NCBI GenBank assembly: GCA_035943635.1
Contig: DASZBX010000006.1
Coordinates: 61,991-125,990 of the forward strand
Length of the DNA: 64,000 nt
DNA from: DASZBX01 sp035943635
GTDB taxonomy: Bacteria; Actinomycetota; Actinomycetes; Streptomycetales; Catenulisporaceae
Direction of reading: 5' to 3'
Part shown: positions 53,653 through 61,525 of the stretch, in pieces
How the letters are laid out: each line of letters begins with the position of its first letter
How positions within the stretch are numbered: position 1 is the stretch's first letter
The notes under the pieces: model-generated
Databases searched by the model: none
The model's input: only the letters and a program-made list of their open reading frames with translations
Told to the model about the DNA's origin: nothing
Position numbers and translations under genes: made by a program

Positions 53653-54363
53653 ATGAATACCACCACGGACTACACCTACAGCTACACCACAGGAACCGTC
53701 ACATCCACCGACGGCACAACAATCGGCTACCGCCAGCTGGGCACGGGCCCCGCGCTGATCCTCATCCACGGCAGCATGCAAGCGGCCCAGCACCTGATGC
53801 GCTTGGCCCGCACGCTGGCAGACGACTTCACCGTGTACCTGCCGGACCGCCGCGGACGAGGCCTGAGCGGTCCGCACGGCAAGTACTTCGGGATCGACCG
53901 CGAAGTAGAGGACATCCAAGTGCTGGTGGCGGCAACCGGCTCGACCAAGTGCTTCGGCCTGAGCTCCGGAGCACTGCTGACTTTACACACCGCCTCAACC
54001 ACCCCCAACCTCAACAAAATCGCCCTCTACGAGCCGGCCCTGTCCGTTGGAGACGCGTTCCCGCTGCACTGGGCAGAGCGCTTCGACCGCGAGATCGCCG
54101 CGAACAAATCCACCTCCGCCCTGGTCACAGTATTCAAAGGCCTCCGGGTAGAACCGCTGTTCAACTGCTTCCCCCGGTTCGCCCTGGTACCGCGCACGAA
54201 CCGAATCATGCGAGCACAACGTGACCTGCCCGCTCTCGACGCACTCGAGGAAGTACTCCCGCACGTACGCCGACCCACCTTCGACGGCCTGGACCACTCG
54301 GCCCCCGAGGACCGCGGCGCCCCCGAGCGCGTGGCCCAGACGCTGTGCGAATACTTCGTCTGA
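53653..54363 (+). CDS. Alpha/beta hydrolase with an internal in-frame deletion
   Basis: A 236-residue protein: TSTDGTTIGYRQLGTGPALILIHGSMQAAQHLMRLARTLADDFTVYLPDRRGRGLSGPHG, nucleophile elbow GLSSGA and the C-terminal VRRPTFDGLDHSAPEDRGAPERVAQTL with the catalytic His. Homologs of this type carry about 50-60 more residues between R-x-x-R-A and L-D-A-L-E, including the L-L-L-G-G-x-x-S-P strand with the acidic residue. Here R-A-Q-R-D-L-P-A-L-D-A-L-E joins the two ends directly. The protein may be inactive. Convergent with the prolyl oligopeptidase gene. Confidence 0.75.
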   Translation: MNTTTDYTYSYTTGTVTSTDGTTIGYRQLGTGPALILIHGSMQAAQHLMRLARTLADDFTVYLPDRRGRGLSGPHGKYFGIDREVEDIQVLVAATGSTKCFGLSSGALLTLHTASTTPNLNKIALYEPALSVGDAFPLHWAERFDREIAANKSTSALVTVFKGLRVEPLFNCFPRFALVPRTNRIMRAQRDLPALDALEEVLPHVRRPTFDGLDHSAPEDRGAPERVAQTLCEYFV

Positions 54364-54371
54364 CTCACCCT

Positions 54372-56462
54372 TCACCCACGCTCCGGCGCTAGCGTCTCCC
54401 ACAGAAACTCAAAGCACAACGCCCAGAACTGAGCCCGCTGCGCGTTGTCCGAAGCCGCGCCGTGCCCGCCCTCGATATTCTCGTAATACCGCACGTCATA
54501 CCCGTTCTCCCGCAACCGCGCGACCATCTTGCGCGCGTGCGCCGGATGCACCCGGTCGTCCCGGGTCGACGTCATGAACAAGGCAGGCGGATACGGCTGC
54601 CCCGGCTCAACGTTGTGATACGGCGAGAACGGCCGCATGAACGCCCAGTCCTCCGCCACCCGCGGATCGCCGTACTCCGCGATCCACGACGCCCCGGCCA
54701 GCAGTTCGTGATAGCGGTACATGTCGAGCAGCGGCACCTGGCACACGATCGCGCCGAACAGCTTCGGATAGCGGGTGAGCATCACGCCCATCAGCAGGCC
54801 GCCGTTGCTGCCGCCCAGGATGCCCAGGCTTTCCGGGGTGCTGATCCCGCGGGCGACCAGGTCCTCGGCCACCGCCGCGAAATCCTCGTACACCAGCCGC
54901 CGGTTCTCCCGGATCGCGCCGTTGTGCCAGTCCGGGCCATACTCGCCGCCGCCGCGGATGTTCGCCAGTACGTACGTGCCGCCCCGGGCCAGCCAGCTGC
55001 GGCCGGTGATCCCGCTGTACTCCGGGGTCATCGTGGCCTCGAACCCGCCGTAGCCGTTCAACAACGTCGGCCCCGGCACGCCCTCCTGCTGCGGATCCCG
55101 TTGCCCCACCACGAAATACGGCACCTTGGTGCCGTCCGGCGAGGTCGCGAAGAACTGCCGCACGGACAGCCCGGACGAGTCGAAGAACGCCGGCGCCTGC
55201 TTCAGCACCTCCACCTCCCCGCCGCGCACCCCACTCTTCTCGCCACCGCCACCGATGTGCCCATAACGCAGCGTCGTAGGCTCGGTGAAGCCCCGGGACA
55301 CCATCATGAACTCGTCGCTGTGGTCCGGATCCGTGTCGGTGATGTCGGTCTGCCCGTCCGGCACTCCCGGCAGCGGCCGCGTGTTCCACCCGCTCGGCGT
55401 GGGTGTGAGCACGGTCAGCTGGGTCTTGACGTCCTTCAACGTGGTCAGGATCAGATGGTTGCGGGTCCAGGCGTAGGTCTCCAGCGAGGTGTGCTCATCC
55501 GGATCGAACAACACGGTCAAATCCCGCTGCCCGGCGAGGAATTCCTCGAACCGGGCGGCCAGCAGCGCCCCGGCCGGATAGGTCTGCGCGCCCACGGTCC
55601 ATGCCGTGCGCAGCTGGACCAGCAGCCACTCCCGGTGCGCGCTGCCCTCGGCGTCCTGCGGCACGTCGATCCGCACCAAATCGCCGTCCGGCCGGCGCAG
55701 ATACCAGTCCCGGGTGAAGAAGCCGGGTGCGCGCGCGACCATGTCCCGCTCGTAGCCCTCGGTCGAGTCGTGCCACGCGGACGTCCACACGTCCGTCGGC
55801 TCGGCCTCGAACACAATCTTCGCCTCGGACAGTTCGGTGCCCCGGCGCCACTCCTTGACCATCCGCGGGTACCCCGACTCGGTCAGCGAGCCCGGACCGA
55901 AGTCGGTGCCGACGTAGACCCGGTCGGCGTCGATCCAGCCGATGTCGCTCTTCGCCTCGGCCAGGGCGAACCCGTCCTGCGGGAACAGGCGCCGGTCCAG
56001 GTCGAACTCGCGGACCACGGCCGCGTCCGCGCCGCCCCGGGACAGTTCGACCAGCGCCAGCCGGTAGTCCGGCCGCAGCAGGGACGCTCCTTGCCAGACC
56101 CAGTTCTCCTCCTCCTGCGCGGCCAGTGCGTCCACGTCCAGCAGCACGTCCCAGTCCGGCTGCTCGGAGCGGTAGGCCGCCAGGGTGGTGCGCCGCCACA
56201 GGCCGCGCGGGTGCTGCGCGTCCTGCCAGAAGTTGTAGAGGAACTCCCCGCGCCGCCGGACCATCGGGATGCGGTCGGTCGAGTCGAGCACCTCGCGGTT
56301 GCCGTCGCGCAACTCGGCGAACCGGTCCGAGTCGGCCAGCGCGGCCAGGGCCTCGGCGTTGCGCTCCCGGACCCAGTCCATCGCCGCCTCGCCGGTGACC
56401 TCCTCCAGCCAGCGGTACGGATCGTCGCCCTCGGGGCCGAATTCGGCTTCTGCATCGCTCAT
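54372..56462 (-). CDS. Prolyl oligopeptidase family (S9) serine peptidase
   Basis: A 696-residue cytoplasmic peptidase. The N-terminal cap starts DPYRWLEEVTGEAAMDWVRERNAEAL. A beta-propeller covers about 70-410. The catalytic domain has LLNGYGGFEATMTPEYS, GGTYVLANIRGGGEYGPDWHNGA, nucleophile elbow GILGGSNGGLLMG, Asp in FMTSTRDDRVHPAHARKM, and His in NIEGGHGAASD. All triad residues are present. It cleaves proline-containing or acyl peptides. The ATG at 56462 gives the family N-terminus. Single gene, converging on the hydrolase at 53653. Confidence 0.9.
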   Translation of the reverse strand: MSDAEAEFGPEGDDPYRWLEEVTGEAAMDWVRERNAEALAALADSDRFAELRDGNREVLDSTDRIPMVRRRGEFLYNFWQDAQHPRGLWRRTTLAAYRSEQPDWDVLLDVDALAAQEEENWVWQGASLLRPDYRLALVELSRGGADAAVVREFDLDRRLFPQDGFALAEAKSDIGWIDADRVYVGTDFGPGSLTESGYPRMVKEWRRGTELSEAKIVFEAEPTDVWTSAWHDSTEGYERDMVARAPGFFTRDWYLRRPDGDLVRIDVPQDAEGSAHREWLLVQLRTAWTVGAQTYPAGALLAARFEEFLAGQRDLTVLFDPDEHTSLETYAWTRNHLILTTLKDVKTQLTVLTPTPSGWNTRPLPGVPDGQTDITDTDPDHSDEFMMVSRGFTEPTTLRYGHIGGGGEKSGVRGGEVEVLKQAPAFFDSSGLSVRQFFATSPDGTKVPYFVVGQRDPQQEGVPGPTLLNGYGGFEATMTPEYSGITGRSWLARGGTYVLANIRGGGEYGPDWHNGAIRENRRLVYEDFAAVAEDLVARGISTPESLGILGGSNGGLLMGVMLTRYPKLFGAIVCQVPLLDMYRYHELLAGASWIAEYGDPRVAEDWAFMRPFSPYHNVEPGQPYPPALFMTSTRDDRVHPAHARKMVARLRENGYDVRYYENIEGGHGAASDNAQRAQFWALCFEFLWETLAPERG

Positions 56463-56561
56463 ACCACCAGTATGGCCACTTCAGCCCTGGGACGAGCTCA
56501 GGCCCGCCAGTCGATCCGGCGGGCCTGAGCTGCGATCGTGGTCCGTCAATCCGCCTGCAGA

Positions 56562-58301
56562 TCAGACGGATTGAACGGGCAGCTGCAGGTAGGACGCGCG
56601 GTCGCCACCGGTGTGGATTATGTGCTTTCCGCCGTTCTCCGGGGTGCAGTCGCGCACTCCGGGCATGAGCGCGCCTAGCGTGTTCTGCGCGCTGACGACC
56701 AGCCGGAGCGATTCGCCGGGGTAGAAGACCAGGCCGACCGGGAACAGGTCGATCTCGACGTCGACGACCTCGCCGGGGCTCAGCTTCTGCACCCGGTCGA
56801 AGGCGTGGGCCGGGACCGAGTCGGTGCTCAGCTTCTCGTCCAGGTGCCGGGCGGACACGCGCAGGCGGCCGGGGGAGCCCTTGTACCGCAGCACGGTCGC
56901 GCCGCGCTCGGTCAGGTCCTGCAACAGCGCGCTGCGGCTGGGCACGGTGAACTGCGCGAGCGGGGTGCCGTACCGGTCCAGCTTCTGCGCGACCAGGAAC
57001 AGGTCCATGTCGTCCGAGCCGTCCGCCTCGACCCACAGGTGGGCCTTGGGGTAGCCGACCAGAGTCGTCTGCTGGTCGAAGCGGACCGTGAACGAGGCCT
57101 GGGCCGGGTACGCCTCGGCGTCGTAGGCCACCTTCTCCCCGCTCGCGGGCGGTTCGGTGCTCAGGGTGCGGAAACGGCCGTCGAGGTAGTACTTCGTGTC
57201 GGTGACCTCCTGCGGCGGGAACTCGGCCGCGGGCTGGTCGACCAGGTCGCCGCCTTCGAGGTCGAGCACGCTGTAGCGCACCCGCGGGGTCTGCTTCCAG
57301 CCGTTGTCCACGCCTTTGAGGTAGTAGTCGAAGAAGCGGCGCAGGTCGTCGGTGTTCTTCTCGTCGTAGTAGTCGGGCCATTCCTGCGTGTTGTGGATCC
57401 GGAGCCACTTCTCCTCCGCGGCGATCCACCGCCACGCGCGGAACGTGCCCGCCGTGTGCAGGGTGTTGGTGTAGCTGGCGACCACGTACGACGGCACGGT
57501 GACCCGGTCGAACCGGGCGGCCTTGTCCTCCCACAGCTCGTTCATCAGCGGGTTCTCTTTGACCTCGGTGGCGATGTCCTCGCGCTGGTTCTGGCCGGCG
57601 TAGCTGTTGTACTGGAGCCGCTCGGCGAAGCCGGTGTCGGGCACGCCGCCGCGCATGACCAGGTCGCGGTAGATGTCGCTGAACCCCTCGCACGGGTTGA
57701 TCGCGACCAGGTGCGGCGGCTGCTCGGCCGCGGTGAACCACTGCGAGATCGCGAGGTAGGAGGTCCCGCTCATCGCGACCTTGCCGGTGCACCAGTCCTG
57801 CGCGGCCAGCCACTCGATCACGTCGTAGCAGTCCCGGGCCTCCTGACCGCCGAACATCGCGCTGTCGCCCTCCGAGTGGGCGATGCCGCGCGGGTCGGGG
57901 TTGCAGACCGCGTAACCGCGGGCGCACCAGTACGCCGGGTCCGGCCCCTCGAACTTCTCCAGCCCGGACAGGGCGCCGTTGTCCATGCCGAGCATGCCGA
58001 ACAGGGCGGTGACGCTCGGCGCGGTGCCCTGGCTCTTGCCGTACGGGCTCCAGGCGACGATGGCCGGCGCCTTCTCGGTCCCGGCCGGACGGAAGACGTC
58101 CACGTAGATGGTCACCCCGTCCCGCAGGGTGACGGCGACGTCCTTGTCCAGCACGACCTCGGTCGGCAGTGGGAGGAACCGGGGATCGACCTGGTATCCG
58201 GCCGGCAGAGTGCGGGTTCCCGGCTCGAAGCCGCTCAGCAGTCCGTGCGCGGCGCCGCCCGCGTAGTGCGAGGGCTCGTAGACGTTCTTTCCCTGGCTCA
58301 T
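56562..58301 (-). CDS. CocE/NonD-family hydrolase (X-Pro-dipeptidyl-peptidase-like), copy 1
   Basis: A 579-residue alpha/beta hydrolase with C-terminal beta domain: VAVTLRDGVTIYVDVFRPAGTEKAPAIVAWSPYGKS, WCARGYAVCNPDPRGIAHSEGD, nucleophile elbow KVAMSGTSYLAISQW, LRRFFDYYLKGVDNGW and the jelly-roll end VDVEIDLFPVGLVFYPGESLRLVVSAQN. Where CocE has its catalytic Asp, the sequence reads S-Y-T-N-T, so the charge relay may differ. Family members cleave esters or amides. ATG 58301 with AAAGGA 7 nt upstream. It lies downstream of a SnoaL-like gene on the same strand. Confidence 0.85.
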   Translation of the reverse strand: MSQGKNVYEPSHYAGGAAHGLLSGFEPGTRTLPAGYQVDPRFLPLPTEVVLDKDVAVTLRDGVTIYVDVFRPAGTEKAPAIVAWSPYGKSQGTAPSVTALFGMLGMDNGALSGLEKFEGPDPAYWCARGYAVCNPDPRGIAHSEGDSAMFGGQEARDCYDVIEWLAAQDWCTGKVAMSGTSYLAISQWFTAAEQPPHLVAINPCEGFSDIYRDLVMRGGVPDTGFAERLQYNSYAGQNQREDIATEVKENPLMNELWEDKAARFDRVTVPSYVVASYTNTLHTAGTFRAWRWIAAEEKWLRIHNTQEWPDYYDEKNTDDLRRFFDYYLKGVDNGWKQTPRVRYSVLDLEGGDLVDQPAAEFPPQEVTDTKYYLDGRFRTLSTEPPASGEKVAYDAEAYPAQASFTVRFDQQTTLVGYPKAHLWVEADGSDDMDLFLVAQKLDRYGTPLAQFTVPSRSALLQDLTERGATVLRYKGSPGRLRVSARHLDEKLSTDSVPAHAFDRVQKLSPGEVVDVEIDLFPVGLVFYPGESLRLVVSAQNTLGALMPGVRDCTPENGGKHIIHTGGDRASYLQLPVQSV

Positions 58302-58714
58302 TGCCAATTCCTTTCAGGGGCCCGGGGCCTGCGGGCGCCGAGGTGGGCCTTTGATCGACTCGGCGGTGGGGGCGGGCCCTGGAAAGGAGGGTCCGATATG
58401 TCCGAGCGTGATACTCGACTCAATGTAACCTGTATTCGAGTTCCAGTCTAGGTGTTCGACCAGATTCGGAAACATTCGACGGCGTGTCCCGGCGTGTCGC
58501 GGTGTGTCGCACGGCCGGAACCAGGCTGGTGGGAGGCCGCGCGGCGGGCCAAGCCCCGGATATGCACGAAGCTCCTTGCTCGCCCGCGCGTCGGCGACCC
58601 GCGAAACAGTCAAGGAGCTTCGTCACGTCACGAGGCGCCCGCATCCCCGGCCGGTGCGGAGGGCATCATGCGGACACTCACCGCCGACCCGCACGGCAGA
58701 ACCGCAGCTCGCGG
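58302..58714. other. Intergenic region with a 13-bp hairpin and an ACTCGA inverted repeat
   Basis: No gene is supported. ACGAAGCTCCTTG (58566-58578) and its exact complement (58611-58623) form a long-loop stem between the SnoaL-like stop and the hydrolase start. ACTCGA and TCGAGT near 58414-58442 frame an AT-rich core (CTCAATGTAACCTGTAT), a possible operator/promoter for the minus-strand hydrolase gene. Confidence 0.5.
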
Positions 58715-59254
58715 CTACTTCCCGGCGATCGCCTGCAGGAACAGGATCCGGCCCGTCTCGGCGTGCTCGTGCAGCGCGTTCAGCTGCATGTCCGGGTTGT
58801 GCTCGTGGTTGGGCTCCGGCACCCCCGGGTTGCCGGTCCAGGACTGCAGCCGGCAGACCCGGTGCTTGATCCGCCAGCCGTCCTCCGTCCGGACCAGCTC
58901 GTCGTCGTACCAGCCGGTGCCGGTCCAGGTCGGGCCGCCCTCGGCCGCCGCGCGCACGAGCAGCCAGTTGCCGTAGCTGAAGGCGTGGGCCGTGTCACCG
59001 TCGACGTGGACGATCTGGCCCATCATCGTGTGCTGGTGGCTGTCGAGCTGGGCGTGGAACTCGGCGAAGGAGCGCTTGAAGTTCTCCAGGCCGGTCCACG
59101 CGGCGCCGGCCGGGCCGAACTCGGCCACCACGTCCTCGGTGAAGACCCGGTCGAACAGGTCGAACCGGCGGGCGTCGAGCGCGAAACCATAGAGGTTCAG
59201 GGCCTCGAGGATCTCCACTTTGTCGGTCGCCACTGTGTTGTTCTCAGCTGCCAT
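58715..59254 (-). CDS. SnoaL-like protein (SnoaL_4/NTF2 fold)
   Basis: A 179-residue protein: VEILEALNLYGFALDARRFDLFDRVFTEDVVAEFGPAGAAWTGLENFKRSFAEFHAQLDSHQHTMMGQIVHVDGDTAHAFSYGNWLLVR, then WYDDELVRTEDGWRIKHRVCRLQSW. This is the ring-hydroxylating-oxygenase/dehydratase type of NTF2 barrel, with an Asp-His pair in D-A-R-R-F-D and S-H-Q-H. ATG 59254 follows GAGGAG at 7 nt; the earlier in-frame codon at 59269 has none. It is transcribed away from the cupin-CoA-transferase arm and probably shares the same inducer. Confidence 0.82.
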   Translation of the reverse strand: MAAENNTVATDKVEILEALNLYGFALDARRFDLFDRVFTEDVVAEFGPAGAAWTGLENFKRSFAEFHAQLDSHQHTMMGQIVHVDGDTAHAFSYGNWLLVRAAAEGGPTWTGTGWYDDELVRTEDGWRIKHRVCRLQSWTGNPGVPEPNHEHNPDMQLNALHEHAETGRILFLQAIAGK

Positions 59255-59433
59255 GATGGTGCTCCTCATCGTTGAGGTACGGTGATGGTCCCGCTCCGGC
59301 GGCCCGGCTTCGAGGCTCTCGGGCGCCTGGACGGCGACGGGCCGGACCCGCGCCGTCCTGCGGTCGGCGCCGGGTCCGCCGGGAGGGCGGACATGGCGGG
59401 TCGGGCCCGGCGAAAGTACCTGCGGTCACCGAG

Positions 59434-59468
59434 AAGATAAGCGAGCCGTGTGGAAAGTGTCAACATTT
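59434..59468 (-). promoter_or_regulatory. Promoter with overlapping operator for the SnoaL-like unit
   Basis: On the minus strand TTGACA (59463-59458), an 18-nt spacer and TATCTT (59439-59434) make a good promoter. Its -35 lies inside AAATGTTGACACTTT (59468-59454), a near-palindrome matching the perfect copy at 59625-59640, so one regulator should control both arms. Confidence 0.65.
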
Positions 59469-59624
59469 CTGCACGCGACTCATGGGCCCGGTCGGTACTT
59501 GCCCGTACTGAGCTCATCCCGGAGTCCCGCGGGAAGAGTACTTGCCATAGATTGACACTCTTTAGGATGATCTCACCGTCGCCGAGTCGATCGAGGCCAC
59601 ACCTCCCCTCGTGAATCTCTCGCT

Positions 59625-59658
59625 AAAATGTTGACATTTTTGACGCAGCTCGTATCGT
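59625..59658 (+). promoter_or_regulatory. Promoter with perfect palindromic operator for the cupin/CoA-transferase arm
   Basis: AAAATGTTGACATTTT at 59625-59640 is a 7-2-7 perfect inverted repeat. It contains the -35 TTGACA (59631-59636); TATCGT at 59653-59658 is the -10 with a 16-nt spacer. The intervening 59469-59624 contains a third TTGACACTCTTT (59552-59563) with partial similarity. The region 59659-59861 is an apparent long 5' leader without a gene. Confidence 0.65.
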
Positions 59659-59861
59659 GGTGTCCACGACCGCCACCCCTGCCGCCGGGCCTGCGACGAC
59701 CCGTCGCCGACCGCCCGGGGCGAGTGACGGACCCGGCCGGCCGGCCCACCTCGCGGTGCGCCACGAGCCCGGCCGCCGCCATCATCGCCTGCTGCGACCC
59801 CCGCGTCCCGGAACCGCGCCGACAGCCCGGTGACGCCCAGCCAGAATCGAGACCCACGACC

Positions 59862-60242
59862 GTGACCCCAGACATCGCCAAGCTCGACCAGGCCCGGCGG
59901 TTCCAACCCGCCGGCCACCACGACGTCGGTCCCGTCCACCTCTTCGGGGGCGAGGACTACGACGGCGCCGTGACGGTGGTCCTCTCGCACTACCTGCCCG
60001 GCGGCCAGGCGGAGATGTCGCCCGTCCCGGCGGAGACGATCTACCTCGTGCTGACCGGTGAACTGACCCTCACCGACGCCGACGGCGCCACCCACGTCCT
60101 GACCGCCCTCGACGGCGCCCGGCTGCCGCTCGGCACGCTGCGCGGCGTCGAGAACCGCACCAACCTGACCGCGAGCCTGCTGGTGATCCGGCCGAACCCG
60201 GCCGCCGCGCCGCCCGCGACCGCCCCGGACGCCCGCCCGTGA
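59862..60242 (+). CDS. Small single-domain cupin
   Basis: A 126-residue protein: HLFGGEDYDGAVTVVLSHYLPGGQAEMSPVPAETIYLVLTGELTLTDADGATHVLTALDGARLPLGTLRGVENRTNLTASLLVIRPN. This is one cupin barrel with the E-T-I-Y-L-V-L-x-G-E-L-T-L strand and G-x-x-R-L-P-x-G-x-x-R-G-V-x-N second motif. The usual metal His are mostly absent, with only Glu in P-x-E-T, so it may bind a ligand without metal. I chose GTG 59862 because conservation begins there; its ribosome-binding site is weak. Overlaps the CoA-transferase start (GTGA). Confidence 0.72.
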   Translation: MTPDIAKLDQARRFQPAGHHDVGPVHLFGGEDYDGAVTVVLSHYLPGGQAEMSPVPAETIYLVLTGELTLTDADGATHVLTALDGARLPLGTLRGVENRTNLTASLLVIRPNPAAAPPATAPDARP

Positions 60243-61447
60243 CCGGGCCGCTCGACGGACTGCTCGTCGTCGACCTCACCCGCGCGCTCGCCGGGCCCCA
60301 GGCCGGGATGATGCTGGCCGACCAGGGCGCCAGGGTGATCAAGGTGGAGAGCCCGGCCGGGGACGACACCCGGTCCTGGGGCCCGCCGTTCATCCAGCCG
60401 GCCGACGGCGACCCGGTGTCGACCTACTACCTGTCCTGCAACCGCAACAAGGAGTCGATCACCCTCGACCTCAAGAGCGAGGCGGACAAGGACGTGCTGG
60501 TCCGGCTCATCCAGCGGGCCGACGTGCTGATGGAGAACTACAAGCCGGGCGCGTTCGCCCGGCTCGGCTTCGGCACCGCGCGGCTGATGGAGCTCAACCC
60601 GCGCCTGGTCGTGCTGTCGATCAGCGGGTTCGGCCACGACGGGCCCGAAGCCCACCGGGCCGGATACGACCAGATCGCGCAGGGCGAAGCCGGCCTGATG
60701 TCGCTGACCGGCCCGGACCCGGACCACCCGCAGAAGGCCGGCGTCCCGATCGCCGACCTGCTCGCCGGGCTGAACAGCGCGTTCGGCGTGCTGGCGGCGC
60801 TGCGCGAACGCGACCGCACCGGCAAGGGGCAGATCGTGCGCACCTCGCTGCTCGCCGCGGTCGTTGCGGCCCACGCCTTCCAGGGAACCCGCTGGACCGT
60901 GGCGCACGAAGTCGGCCGCGCGCAGGGCAACCACCACCCGGCGATCGCCCCCTACGGCCTGTTCCGCTGCGCGGGCGGGAGCGTGCAGATCGCCTGCGGG
61001 AACGACGCGATGTGGCACCGGCTCTGCGAGGCGTTCCGGATCGACGGCGAGGATTCACGCTTCCGGACCAACGCCGACCGCGTGTCGAACCGGGACGCCC
61101 TGACCGGTGTGCTCGAGAGCGTGTTCGCCGACTACGAGCCGGACGCCCTGCTCAAACGGCTCGCGGATGCCGAGATCCCGGCCGGCCAGGTCCGCGCCCT
61201 GGACGAGGTCTACCAGTGGGAGCAGACCCGCTCACAGCGGCTGCTGGTCGACGTCGAGCACCAGACCCTCGGAACGATAACCGTGCCGGGATCGGCCCTG
61301 CGCACCTTCGCCGTCGACGCCTCCGGCGCGGAGATCGAGACCACCCGGGTCGAGCACAGCGCGCCACCGGTCCTCGGCGCAGACGCCGCCGACATCCGCA
61401 GCTGGCTGGAGGAGCCGGCACTGGAGTCGGGCCGTCCCTCGATGTAG
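60239..61447 (+). CDS. CaiB/BaiF class III CoA-transferase
   Basis: A 402-residue enzyme: LDGLLVVDLTRALAGPQAGMMLADQGARVIKVESPAGDDTRSWGPPF, LSCNRNKESITLDLKSEADKDVLVRLIQRADVLMENYKPGAFARLGFG, and the catalytic Asp in HRAGYDQIAQGEAGLMSLTG. Family enzymes move CoA from an acyl-CoA donor to a carboxylic acid by a mixed-anhydride route. In this cluster it probably activates the acid freed by the CocE-type hydrolases, before oxidation by the flavoenzyme at the window end. Start GTG 60239 overlaps the cupin stop. Confidence 0.9.
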   Translation: MTGPLDGLLVVDLTRALAGPQAGMMLADQGARVIKVESPAGDDTRSWGPPFIQPADGDPVSTYYLSCNRNKESITLDLKSEADKDVLVRLIQRADVLMENYKPGAFARLGFGTARLMELNPRLVVLSISGFGHDGPEAHRAGYDQIAQGEAGLMSLTGPDPDHPQKAGVPIADLLAGLNSAFGVLAALRERDRTGKGQIVRTSLLAAVVAAHAFQGTRWTVAHEVGRAQGNHHPAIAPYGLFRCAGGSVQIACGNDAMWHRLCEAFRIDGEDSRFRTNADRVSNRDALTGVLESVFADYEPDALLKRLADAEIPAGQVRALDEVYQWEQTRSQRLLVDVEHQTLGTITVPGSALRTFAVDASGAEIETTRVEHSAPPVLGADAADIRSWLEEPALESGRPSM

Positions 61448-61525
61448 GCCCCGGCCGTCGCCGAAATACCAAGGGTTTTCCATCGCCATGTGATCCTATC
61501 GATGATGATAGAGAGTGAGAGTCCA

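Noticed and set aside
58314..58613. 99-codon minus-strand frame in the intergenic region
   Set aside because: No ribosome-binding site, Pro/Arg-rich shadow composition, and it spans the hairpin and likely promoter.
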